In this document: positions 48,401 to 60,200 of the stretch, piece by piece
How positions within the stretch are numbered: position 1 is the first letter of the stretch
Layout: every line of letters begins with the position of its first letter
From: Manihot esculenta
Taxonomy: Eukaryota; Streptophyta; Magnoliopsida; Malpighiales; Euphorbiaceae
Length of the DNA: 64,000 bases
Reading direction: 5' to 3'
Assembly: GCF_001659605.2 (NCBI RefSeq)
Contig: NC_035167.2
Span: 4,588,001-4,652,000, forward strand
Notes under the pieces: model-generated
Told to the model about the DNA's origin: nothing
The model's input: only the letters and a program-made list of their open reading frames with translations
Databases searched by the model: none
Made by a program: the position numbers and the translations under genes

Positions 48401-49588
48401 AAATTTTATAATTATAAGTCTAATGAGAATAAATCATATTTTCTAAATATAATTTTTCGTGAAATTTTTTCTTGTTAAAACAAGAGCAAGTTTTCACAAA
48501 CGACTGAAAACTACAGTGCCCCACTCTTCTTTTCTATGAGTCCAACCTCATATTATCTAATTAGATTCTTTTCATATAATTTTATTTTATAGCGACAACT
48601 CATAATTTATTTTAGCTTATTATTATCTTATATCATTTAATATTTTTTTTATTTATTTTAAAAATTTTTTTAAAATATTTTTTAAAAAATATTTTAATAT
48701 TTAAAATATTAGAAAAATTAATCAATAAAAAAAAATTCCTATTTGAAAAAATTAAGTCATCTTAATTTTTTCCTAAAAAAATTATTTTTCACATATTAAA
48801 AATCTTATTAACATATTTATACATAAATTTATTAATATATTTTATTTTTTAAATTAAAATAAAAGAAATAAAAAATAAATTATTCATAAAAAATATTTAA
48901 AAATAAAAATAAAAACAAATCGAGCATTAGTTGACATAAAAAATTAAAATTAAAATTTCAGTTTTTTCGCCGTGCATGGTTTTGAAGCATGTTATTGTAT
49001 GGATTATATAATTACATCACATTATAATATCTTAAAATCAATTTGATGAGTAAAATTAAAAATAGACAAGAAATATTTCAAGTTAAAGTAATTTCAATTA
49101 TCATTCGAACGTATATTTATTAATTTTTCAATAAAAATATATTATTATTATTATATATATAAATTTAACAAAGGGAATATTAAGATGTTAATTCAGTAAT
49201 TCTAAAAAAAAATATTAATTTTGTAACTTCATGGAATTTTCTTTTGTATAAAATAGGTAGCTGCTTTCTGGTGAGATCCCAAATTATAGGCAAATTGCTT
49301 CTCTCAAGCTTTGCCTTAAAGGAAATTTTTAGCTAAACGGTGAGATTTAATAAAGTTAAAAATATAAAATTTTATTTTTTTAATCTAAATTTAATATATA
49401 TTATCATTAAAAAGTGAAATAAAATTATTATTTATCATAATTATAAATGTGACTTACTCTCTATCCAATTTATTTATTTATTTAGTGGTTATAAGTGTGG
49501 CTTAGATTCTTATCAATTTATATCATATTTGAGTTTATTTAAACTTATTATAAAAAACTCGCTTGATTATTTTATTTGAGTGGAATGT
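45428..49588. other. AT-rich spacer with one small transposon-like insert
   Basis: About 4.2 kb of strongly AT-rich DNA between two retrotransposon blocks. No ORF resembles a protein. The only recognisable structure is the inverted-repeat element at about 47593-48046. Confidence 0.6.
47593..48046. mobile_element. MITE-like element with CCGAACC-rich inverted ends
   Basis: The right end read inward on the minus strand (GGGGTGAGCATTCGGTTGG, then ATCAAACCGAATTGA) resembles the left end (ATTCAGTTCAAATTG, then ATCAAACCGAATTGA). The interior is packed with TTCGGTT/AACCGAA blocks in both orientations (for example around 47700-47757 and 47880-47935), making it highly self-complementary. About 450 bp, no coding capacity. 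The ends are approximate and no TSD was established. Confidence 0.5.
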
Positions 49589-49593
49589 GTTTA

Positions 49594-51850
49594 TGTAATA
49601 CCCGGCTAGACCCCGGTATCGGAAGTCCTACGTTCCGGCGGATTTTCCGTTGGAAGTCGGGATTCGAGGATGTCGGAGCTTGCCCTAAGGGTATAAGAAA
49701 GGTTTTTAAGATGTTTTTTTAAGTGTTTTTAGCATGGTTGCCTGTTTTGAGTTAAGAAAATTGAGTGTTGAAATGAAAAGGCCAAAGGGACAAAAGTCAG
49801 GTTCGGCCGCCGAAGGTGAAGTTCGGCCGCCGAAAGTTGCATGGTTTCGCATGCACGTTAGGCCGCCGAAGGAAGAGTCGGTTGGCCACTACAAAAGCCC
49901 CTTTGCCCGAGACTGGAGTGTTAAACACTCTGTTTTTGGGTCAAAGGTAGGTTCAAGCTCTCCTTGGTGTGATTTCTCATGTTTTCCTCAAATCTTGCAT
50001 GTTTTAACTTGTTTTGAGCTTTGTTTTAGAGATTTGAGCAAAAGGAAGCAAAGTTGAGTACTTGGAGAGTTTGATTGAGTTTTCTCCTATCTCCAAGCTT
50101 GGATCATCAAGCCTCTAGTTCTTCAAGAGGTAAGCATGGATCCTCACCTCCCTTTATGTTTAAAGTATGTTTTAAGAGGTTTAAGAGAGTTTTATGGCAT
50201 GTTTTGGGGTATAAGCATGAGTTTGAGCATATGTTGATCATATGCGTTTTGTTGTTGTTTTTGGGGCTTGAACTAGTTTTTAGGCCTCTATATGCATGAG
50301 ATATGTTATATGTTAGTTCAGAAGTGTTGGTATGCATGTTATGGGTGTTTGATAGGATTTGGAGGCTGAGAGCATGAGTTGTGCTCGGATTCTGCCTTTC
50401 TGGAGAATCCAGGTTCGGCCGCCGAAGTAAGGTTCGGCCGCCGAACCCCTTGTGGAGGCAGTTTCGGCTGCCAAACCTTGCCCCCGAAAGCTAGGCTTTT
50501 GGGTGCGAAAGGGGCTTTCGGCCGCCGAAAGAGGGAGTTCGGCCGCCGAAAGTGCATGAGTTTCGTCTCTGGATGAGACTTTCGGCCGCCGAAGGTGCCG
50601 CCGAACATGCATGAGTTTCGTCTCTGGAGGGAGGTTTCGGCCGCCGAACCAGCCGCCGAAAGTGCCCAGTCCAGCCTTCTTTTGCCCATTTTTCCATGCA
50701 TGCCTATGATGTTTTAGAGGGGTTTTGGGGAGATTGTAGGAGTTATGTTTAAGTACGTTTGGTCCTCATTTGAGTCCACCTGTGTAGGTACGGACCCGAG
50801 AGACCAAGGAGGCCCACAGAGTTAGAGTTACAGAGACTGCTCAGCAGTTGACAGAGGTGAGTGGAACAGAACTTTATTTTAAAAGTTAAGAACTGTTTTA
50901 GCATGATTCATGCATCATTAATGCCATGTTTATGTAGGATGCTTTGCATTAGTATGCACCAAGTTGATGCATTGCATTATTACTTGTATATGTGGATTGG
51001 ACCGAGGCGATCTAAGTCTGTCATTATTGTATGTCCTGTGTGAGCTCCTTTGGGGCCGGGCATTTACCTTGGATGAGTCCTGTGAGAGCCCTTATAGGGT
51101 CGGGCACCATGAGTAGTTAGTGAAAGACCTGTGTGAGCTCCTTTGGGGGCCGGGCACTGACAGAGGGAGTTTTGGGATCATGTCCAATCCGAGATGTGAA
51201 ATGTTTGTGCAGTGATGCATCATATGATAGCATGTTTTAAATGTGATTTTTATAGATTCCGCTCACTGGGCTTTAGCAGCTCATCCCTCTCCCTAACCCC
51301 ATTTTTCAGGGCCTCAGAGAAGAGAAAGAGAAAGAGATAGCAAGGGTAAAAGGCATATGTAATAGTATAGAATAGTGGACATGATAATGATGTACAGTAC
51401 AGTGTTTATGTAATGTATAGAAATGATGTAATAACCAGTTATGTATTGAGTTATAGAATTGTGCTTGGCCCTAGTGTATGTTTATCCCTTTGCACATGAT
51501 CATTTTATGATTGAGATAATGTTGTTATGATGCGCTAGGCTTGGTGCATGGTAGTCTTTCTATCTCTGTAGTTACTGTATGGTACCATAGCAGGTATCAC
51601 TCTTCGAGTGCATACAGACAGAGCATGCATAGTCCAGGCTTAGTTGATGAGAAAAGTTTCAAGAAAAGAAAAGATAGTCAAGCAAAGAAAAAAAAAAAAG
51701 AAGAGTAAGTAACAGTTTTAAGCTTAAGTACGATCATGTATGGGATTTATCAGGTACACAGAGTTGACAGTAGGCTTACTACGGGTCCCGGCGGCCTTAA
51801 GCCGATCTGGATCCTAGTGCCGGTGATGGTCCGGTAAGCGGGCTGTTACA
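49594..51850 (+). repeat. Element 2, 5' LTR (2257 bp)
   Basis: Starts TGTAATACCCGGCTAGACC and ends GGGCTGTTACA. At the TATA position it reads CTACAAAAG (49889-49897) instead of CTATAAAAG, so its promoter may be weaker or TATA-less. Palindrome clusters are at 49799-49870 and 50413-50663, and a three-copy repeat cassette at 51034-51158. Confidence 0.95.
51034..51158 (+). repeat. Three-copy repeat cassette in element 2 LTR
   Basis: Three imperfect copies of CCTGTGWGAGCYCCTTTGGG followed by GCCGGGCA or GTCGGGCA. It occupies the LTR position held by the AAGACCTGGC hairpins in element 1. Further copies: 58663-58787 (3' LTR) and 59918-60042 (solo LTR, reverse). Confidence 0.85.
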
Positions 51851-51852
51851 GA

Positions 51853-51864
51853 TTGGTATCAGAG
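51853..51864 (+). other. Primer-binding site, element 2
   Basis: TGGTATCAGAGC, 3 nt after the 5' LTR, matches the initiator Met-tRNA 3' end as in element 1. Confidence 0.92.
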
Positions 51865-52126
51865 CATAGGGCCTCTAGAGTACGGTGTGCTGAGCTAAGA
51901 TGCTCAGGGATTAGAGATATCTCACATCGGAAAGAGGTTGTTTTAGAGGGCAAGCACAATAGGAAGATCATGTCCACTAGGATAGGATGTTGAGTCCTGT
52001 CTTGATGTGTAATGCCATGATTTTATGCATGTGCATTTAATGAGATGCTATGCTATGAGTTGAGTGTTCATGTTGTTACATGGATCCTATGATGCTAAAG
52101 TTCATGTTATGTTTTCAGAAGCTAAG

Positions 52127-55100
52127 ATGAGAGGAACCCGTCGATCAGCTAGATTGACTGGAGCTCCGCCCGAGAATGAGGGTATGGAAGGGCGTCCCCC
52201 TGCTTTGCCAAGAGCTATGTCCCAAAGGGCAGGCAGAGAAAGATCATCAAGGGACCCTAGAAGGTCTTTTGATGAAAGCAGGAGGGAGACAGAACAGAGA
52301 AGAAGATCTAGTGATCCAAGGGAAGAGATGGATGTGGATCCAAGAAGGGATGGAGGGTTAGGTGTTGGCACTACAGAGGAGGATGTGGGATCATCACAGG
52401 GAGGCGGTCAGGCCTCGGGGTATGGTTATCCACCCCACTATCAGCCCTACCCACAGGGCCCAGGATATTCGATGGGAGGTACATCGGATTATCCTAGTTT
52501 TCACCCATATCCCACATATATGCCTTATCCACCGTATTACCCCCCATATCCACCATATCCCATGTATCCACCCTCACCTTTTTACCCCAGACCAGCATAC
52601 TCTACACCAGAAAGTTCTGCACCTCCCCCACCACCACCAGTGGTACAACCAGAAGCCCCAGTTATCCAAACACCTCAACCTGGCCCATCTGTGAGGAGCA
52701 AGGTAAAGATGACAGATTACCTAAAGTTAGATGCTCCTAAGTATCAATCAGGAGATGATCCGTTTGAGTACATTAAAGCAGTCAAGATGATAGCAGATGA
52801 GCTAGGGGCAGATGATACCAGAGCCATTCAGATGGCAGGGTTCACTTTAAAATGTAAGAAGGCGAAGGAATGGTTTGGCGTCTATGTGGACCCTAGGTTG
52901 GATAACATGTCTTGGGAGGAGTTTGCTAATGAGTTTGCCGGATGGGCATTCCCAGATAGTTCGAAAGAGCTAAAGATGATAGAGTTTGAGCAGCTCAAGT
53001 AGACTGAGGATATGAGTATTGATGAGTTTACTGACAGGTTTCTGGAGTTGCTGCGGTATGCAGGACAGGCCTATGATACGGAACAGAAAAAGGCTAGGAG
53101 GTATGCTATGAAACTGCATTCCAGATATTCCTCTTTGATCCATGCAGCCGAGAGGGAGAGTTTCCACACCGTGGTGGATTTAGCACGGAGGATGGAGGCT
53201 AGTGCCATTATACAGGGTACAGTGAAACAGCAGCCGGCACAGTCTTCTGGTTCTAAGACCCCAGGTAGGGGTAAGTCAGATCCCTCTTCACAGGGTGCAG
53301 CAACTTCCAGTGGTAAGAAGTGGAGTGGTTCCACGCAGAAGTCGAGGAAGAATAAGTTCTGGAATAAGATTAAAGCAGGTCTGGGATTAGGCAGTGGCAT
53401 GAGTTCAGGTTCAGAGGTTCCAGTGTGTGGTCGGTGCGGTAAAGCGCACAGAGGAGTTTGTCGCTTTGGGATTACCGGATGTTACAGGTGCGGCCAGGAG
53501 GGACACATGGCTCGTGAGTGCCCTCAGGCATCTTTCACGGCACCATCCCAGCAGACAGCTCCAGCTAGCATGCCACAGCCACCAGTTTCAGTTATGACGC
53601 AGGGCAGAGGCAGAGGGAGAGGATCAGCCTCTTCATCTGCGGGTCCCCGAGGTGGAGGTCCGTCAGCTCCGGCGCGGATTTTCACGATGACACAGCAGGA
53701 GGCAAACACTTCTAACACCGTGGTTTCAGGTAATCTCCTCATTGGGTGTTCTGAGGTGTATGCTTTGTTAGACCCTGGTGCTTCACATTCCTTTGTTGCT
53801 CCCAGAGCCATAGAGAGAGTGGGTTTGATGACGTCTGGGTTAGAGTGTCCCCTATGGGTCAGTGGCCCTAAGTGTGATCCATCGTTGGCAGAGACAGTCT
53901 GTCGACATAGTCCAGTGTTTATAGCTGGTAGATGCCTTCCAGCTGACCTTGTGGTTCTAGAGTTGACAGATTTTGACGTCATTCTAGGGATGGATTGGCT
54001 ATCTGCATATGGTGCTACCTTGGACTGTAGAGACAAGGTAGTTAAGTTCAGAGATGAGGATGGATCTGAGTTTGTCTTCAGAGGAGACAGGAGGGGCACG
54101 CCTAGAGGTCTGATATCAGCCCTACAGGCTCGTAGGTTGCTCAGGAGGGGATGTCAGGGGTATCTAGCTCATGTGAGAGAGCTAGACAGTCAGGTTAGGG
54201 ACCCCAGTTCAGTGCCCGTAGTCAGAAAGTTCCCAGATGTGTTTCCAGATGAGCTTCCAGGACTACCACCTGATAGGGAAATAGAGTTTGAGATCGAGTT
54301 AGTGCCTGGTACCAGACCGATCTCTATTCCTCCCTACAGGATGGCGCCAGCAGAGCTAAAAGAGTTGAAAGAGCAGCTACAGGAGTTGGTAGATAAGGGT
54401 TTCATCCGTCCAAGTACCTCACCCTGGGGTGCTCCAGTGTTGTTTGTCAAGAAAAAGGATGGATCCCTTAGACTTTGTATCGACTACAGGCAGTTGAACA
54501 AAGTCACTACCAAGAATAAGTATCCTCTCCCCAGGATCGATGATCTATTCGACCAGCTAGCAGGAGCAGGTTGTTTTTCTAAGATAGATCTGAGATCGGG
54601 CTATCATCAGCTGAGAATCAGGAAAGAGGATGTACCTAAGACAGCTTTCAGGACCAGATATGGGCATTATGAGTTCTTAGTGATGCCGTTCGGGTTGACT
54701 AACGCCCCTGCAGCATTCATGGATCTCATGAACCGAGTTTTCAGAGAGTACCTGGATCACTTTGTTATTGTCTTCATAGATGATATCTTGGTGTATTCCA
54801 GGAATGCAGAGGAACATGCCCATCATCTGAGGATAGTCCTGCAAACCTTGAGAGAGCATGGTTTATATGCCAAGTTCTCCAAGTGTGAGTTCTGGCTAAG
54901 GAGCATTTCATTCTTGGGGCATGTAGTATCAGATCAAGGTATAGCAGTGGACCCCAAGAAGATAGAAGCTGTAGCCAATTGGCCTAGACCCACCACAGTG
55001 ACAGAGGTCAAGAGTTTCTTGGGTTTGGCAGGCTACTACAGGAGGTTCGTTCAGGACTTCTCGAAGATAGCGGCTCCTATGACCAGATTAACCAGAAAGA

Positions 55101-57115
55101 ACCAGAGATTCACATGGTCTGACCAATGTGAAGAGAGCTTTGAAGAGTTAAAGAAAAGATTAACTTCAGCACCGGTTTTAGCTCTGCCTACTAGTGATGA
55201 GGACTTCACAGTATTCTGTGATGCGTCCCGAGTGGGATTAGGTTGTGTGTTAATGCAGAATGACAGAGTAATAGCTTATGCTTCTAGACAGCTGAAGAAG
55301 CACGAGCTGAACTATCCAACACACGATCTTGAGATGGCAGCTGTTATCTTTGCACTCAAGATGTGGAGGCATTACCTCTATGGGGTGAAATGTGAGATCT
55401 TTACAGATCATAAGAGCCTACAGCACATCCTGAGTCAGAGAGAGTTAAATTTGAGGCAGAGACGGTGGGTGGAATTGCTTAGTGATTATGATTGCAAGAT
55501 CCAGTATCATCCGGGAAAGGCAAATGTTGTAGCCGATGCCTTGAGCCGGAAATCATTAGGCAGTTTATCCCACATTACAGCAGAAAGGAGGCCGGTGGTG
55601 AAGGACTTCTACAGGTTAGTTGAGGAAGGGCTACAGTTAGAGTTAACTGGTACAGGTGCTTTGATTGCACAGATGAAAGTTACACCCGTGTTTCTGGAGC
55701 AGGTGGCTCAGAAACAACATGAGGATCCAGAGTTGGTCAAGATTGCCAGGACTGTTCAGTCAGGCAAGAGCGAAGAGTTCAGATTCGACAACCAAGGGAT
55801 TCTCCGCTACGGGCATAGACTATGTGTACCAGACGATATCAGTTTGAAAGGAGACATTATGAGAGAAGCTCATAATGCGAGATATAGCATTCACCCTGGA
55901 GCCACCAAGATGTATCAAGATCTGAAGAGAGTGTATTGGTGGCCAGCAATGAAGAGAGAAGTGGCACAGTTTGTGTCAGCCTGCGAGATATGTCAAAGGG
56001 TGAAGCTAGAGCATCAGAAGCCGGCTGGAATGCTTAACCCACTGCCGATTCCAGAATGGAAATGGGAGAATATAGCCATGGATTTTGTAGTGGGGTTACC
56101 GGCGACGTCCAACAGACTAGACTCCATATGGGTGATTGTGGATCGACTGACGAAATCGGCTCACTTCATTCCTGTCAGGAGTGGCTACTCTGTGGACAAG
56201 CTAGCGCAGGTATATGTTGAGGAAGTTGTGAGGTTACATGGGGCTCCTGTTTCTATAGTGTCTGACAGAGGACCCCAGTTTACCTCCAGGTTTTGGCGAA
56301 GTCTGCAAGAGGCTATGGGCACAAGATTAGACTTCAGCACTGCTTTCCATCCACAGACTGACGGACAGTCAGAGAGGACCATCCAGACCATAGAAGATAT
56401 GCTTCGAATGTGTGTGCTCGATTTTGGCGGATCTTGGAGGCAGCATCTACCCTTAGTGGAGTTTGCCTACAACAATAGTCATCATGCTAGCATAGGGATG
56501 GCCCCATATGAAGCTCTGTATGGGAGGAAGTGCAGGTCACCAGTTTGTTGGGAAGAGGTTGGAGAAAGGTCCCTAGCAGGGCCTGAGTTAGTCGAGATCA
56601 CGAACAGGGTGGTGCCCATCATCAGAGAGAGGCTCAAGACTGCTGTTAGTCGGCAGAAGAGCTATGCAGACGTTCGCAGAAAGCACATAGAGTTTGAGGA
56701 GGGGGATCTGGTCTTGTTGAAGGTGTCTCCAATGAAAGGGGTGGTTCGTTTTGGGAGGAAAGGTAAGCTGGCTCCGCGGTACATTGGACCTTTTGAGATT
56801 TTGCAGAAGGTCGGAAATGTGTCGTATAAACTTGATTTGCCTATGTCTATGGAAAGAATCCATCCAGTCTTCCATGTTTCGATGCTAAGGAAGTTTGTGT
56901 CAGATCCGAATAAGGTTCTCAGCGAACCAGATGTGGAGATCCTAGGTGATCTCACGTATGTAGAACAACCAGTGCGGATCATTGACACCCAGATCAGAAA
57001 GCTAAGGAACAAGGAGATCCCGATGGTGAAAGTCCTCTGGAACCACCATAACATAGAAGAGTGCACCTGGGAGACACGGGAGTCGATGCTCCAACAGTAC
57101 CCCCATCTCTTTTGA
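52127..57115 (+). pseudogene. Gag-pol of element 2, interrupted by one in-frame TAG
   Basis: One frame of 1663 codons including the final stop, from MRGTRRSARLTG, broken only by TAG at 53000-53002 (codon 292) in the gag core. Element 1 has a CAG Gln codon at that place, so this is a simple C-to-T nonsense change. Upstream: Arg-rich leader, Pro/Tyr-rich stretch, first half of gag core. Downstream the 1367-aa segment from 53012 holds CCHC ([14 protein letters not shown], 157-170), protease DPGASHSF (Asp254), RT FIDD (about 590), RNase H (Asp737), integrase CxxC (991/994) with the D, D-x35-E triad (1024, 1085, 1121) and a chromodomain-like end (1319-1367). All pol catalytic residues are present. 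The break should truncate gag and silence pol unless the stop is read through or translation restarts. Confidence 0.9.
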
Positions 57116-57185
57116 GGTTAGTGTTAGCTTCTTTTGTTCTTTATGTGCTTTATGTTATGTTTTTACTCTGTTTTGAGTTAGAGAG

Positions 57186-57207
57186 GAACATTCGGGGACG
57201 AATGTTC
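57186..57207 (+). other. Stem-loop upstream of the polypurine tract, element 2
   Basis: Inverted arms GAACATTCG and CGAATGTTC around a 4 nt loop, identical to element 1. Confidence 0.8.
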
Positions 57208-57209
57208 TT

Positions 57210-57222
57210 AAGGGGGGGAGAA
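57210..57222 (+). other. Polypurine tract, element 2
   Basis: AAGGGGGGGAGAA abuts the 3' LTR at 57223. Confidence 0.9.
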
Positions 57223-60200
57223 TGTAATACCCGGCTAGACCCCGGTATCGGAAGTCCTACGTTCCGGCGGATTTTCCGTTGGAAGTCGGGATTCGAGGAT
57301 GTTGGAGCTTGCCCTAAGGGTATAAGAAAGGTTTTTAAGATGTTTTTTTAAGTGTTTTTAGCATGGTTGCCTGTTTTGAGTTAAGAAAATTGAGTGTTGA
57401 AATGAAAAGGCCAAAGGGACAAAAGCCAGGTTCGGCCGCCGAAGGTGAAGTTCGGCCGCCGAAAGTTGCATGGTTTCACATGCACGTTAGGCCGCCGAAG
57501 GAAGAGTCGGTTGGCCACTACAAAAGCCCCTTTGCCAGAGACTGGAGTGTTAAACACTCTGTTTTTGGGTCAAAGGTAGGTTCAAGCTCTCCTTGGTGTG
57601 ATTTCTCATGTTTTCCTCAAATCTTGCATGTTTTAACTTGTTTTGAGCTTTGTTTTAGAGATTTGAGCAAAAGGAAGCAAAGTTGAGTACTTGGAGAGTT
57701 TGATTGAGTTTTCTCCTATCTCCAAGCTTGGATCATCAAGCCTCTAGTTCTTCAAGAGGTAAGCATGGATCCTCACCTCCCTTTATGTTTAAAGTATGTT
57801 TTAAGAGGTTTAAGAGAGTTTTATGGCATGTTTTGGGGTATAAGCATGAGTTTGAGCATATGTTGATCATATGCGTTTTGTTGTTGTTTTTGGGGCTTGA
57901 ACTAGTTTTTAGGCCTCTATATGCATGAGATATGTTATATGTTAGTTCAGAAGTGTTGGTATGCATGTTATGGGTGTTTGATAGGATTTGGAGGCTGAGA
58001 GCATGAGTTGTGCTCGGATTCTGCCTTTCTGGAGAATCCAGGTTCGGCCGCCGAAGTAAGGTTCGGCCGCCGAACCCCTTGTGGAGGCAGTTTCGGCTGC
58101 CAAACCTTGCCCCCGAAAGCTAGCCTTTTGGGTGCGAAAGGGGCTTTCGGCCGCCGAAAGAGGGAGTTCGGCCGCCGAAAGTGCATGAGTTTCGTCTCTG
58201 GATGAGACTTTCGGCCGCCGAAGGTGCCGCCGAACATGCATGAGTTTCGTCTCTGGAGGGAGGTTTCGGCCGCCGAACCAGCCGCCGAAAGTGCCCAGTC
58301 CAGCCTTCTTTTGCCCATTTTTCCATGCATGCCTATGATGTTTTAGAGGGGTTTTGGGGAGATTGTAGGAGTTATGTTTAAGTACGTTTGGTCCTCATTT
58401 GAGTCCACCTGTGTAGGTACGGACCCGAGAGACCAAGGAGGCCCACAGAGTTAGAGTTACAGAGACTGCTCAGCAGTTGACAGAGGTGAGTGGAACAGAA
58501 CTTTATTTTAAAAGTTAAGAACTGTTTTAGCATGATTCATGCATCATTAATGCCATGTTTATGTAGGATGCTTTGCATTAGTATGCACCAAGTTGATGCA
58601 TTGCATTATTACTTGTATATGTGGATTGGACCGAGGCGATCTAAGTCTGTCATTATTGTATGTCCTGTGTGAGCTCCTTTGGGGCCGGGCATTTACCTTG
58701 GATGAGTCCTGTGAGAGCCCTTATAGGGTCGGGCACCATGAGTAGTTAGTGAAAGACCTGTGTGAGCTCCTTTGGGGGCCGGGCACTGACAGAGGGAGTT
58801 TTGGGATCATGTCCAATCCGAGATGTGAAATGTTTATGCAGTGATGCATCATATGATAGCATGTTTTAAATGTGATTTTTATAGATTCCGCTCACTGGGC
58901 TTTAGCAGCTCATCCCTCTCCCTAACCCCATTTTTCAGGGCCTCAGAGAAGAGAAAGAGAAAGAGATAGCAAGGGTAAAAGGCATATGTAATAGTATAGA
59001 ATAGTGGACATGATAATGATGTACAGTACAGTGTTTATGTAATGTATAGAAATGATGTAATAACCAGTTATGTATTGAGTTATAGAATTGTGCTTGGCCC
59101 TAGTGTATGTTTATCCCTTTGCACATGATCATTTTATGATTGAGATAATGTTGTTATGATGCGCTAGGCTTGGTGCATGGTAGTCTTTCTATCTCTGTAG
59201 TTACTGTATGGTACCATAGCAGGTATCACTCTTCGTGTAACAGCCCGCTTACCGGACCATCACCGGCACTAGGATCCAGATCGGCTTAAGGCCGCCGGGA
59301 CCCGTAGTAAGCCTACTGTCAACTCTGTGTACCTGATAAATCCCATACATGATCACACTTAAACTTAAAACTGTTACTTACTCTTCTCTATTATTTTTTT
59401 TTTCTTTCTTTGCTTGACTATCTTTTCTTTTCTTGAAACTTTTCTCATCAACTAAGCCTGGACTATGCATGCTCTGTCTGTATGCACTCGAAGAGTGATA
59501 CCTGCTATGGTACCATACAGTAACTACAGAGATAGAAAAACTACCATGCACCAAGCCTAGCGCATCATAACAACATTATCTCAATCATAAAATGATCATG
59601 TGCAAAGGGATAAAAATACACTAGGGCCAAGCACAATTCTATAACTCAATACATACGATACATTACATAAACTCTGTACTGTACATCATTATCATGTCCA
59701 CTATTCTATACTATTACATATGCCTTTACCCTTGCTTTCTCTTTCTCTTTCTCTTCTCTGAGGCCCTGAAAAATGGGGTTAGGGAGAGGGATGAGCTGCT
59801 AAAGCCCAGTGAGCGGAATCTATAAAAATCACATTTAAAACATGCTATCATATGATGCATCACTGCACAAACATTTCACATCTCGGATTGGACATGATCC
59901 CAAAACTCCCTCTGTCAGTGCCCGGCTCCCAAAGGAGCTCACACAGGTCTTTCACTAACTACTCATGGTGCCCGACCCTATAAGGGCTCTCACAGGACTC
60001 ATCCAAGGTAAATGCCCGGCCCCAAAGGAGCTCACACAGGACATACAATAATGACAGACTTATGGGCTATTGAGATCGCCTCGGTCCAATCCACATATAC
60101 AAGTAATAATGCAATGCATCAACTTGATGAATACTAATGCAAAGCATCCTACATACACATGGCATAATGATGCATGAATCATGCTAAAACAGTTCTTCAC

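Noticed and set aside
53000..53002. Programmed gag-pol stop readthrough at TAG
   Set aside because: It lies inside the gag core, not at a gag/pol boundary, and the related element 1 has a sense codon there, so a simple nonsense mutation is likelier.
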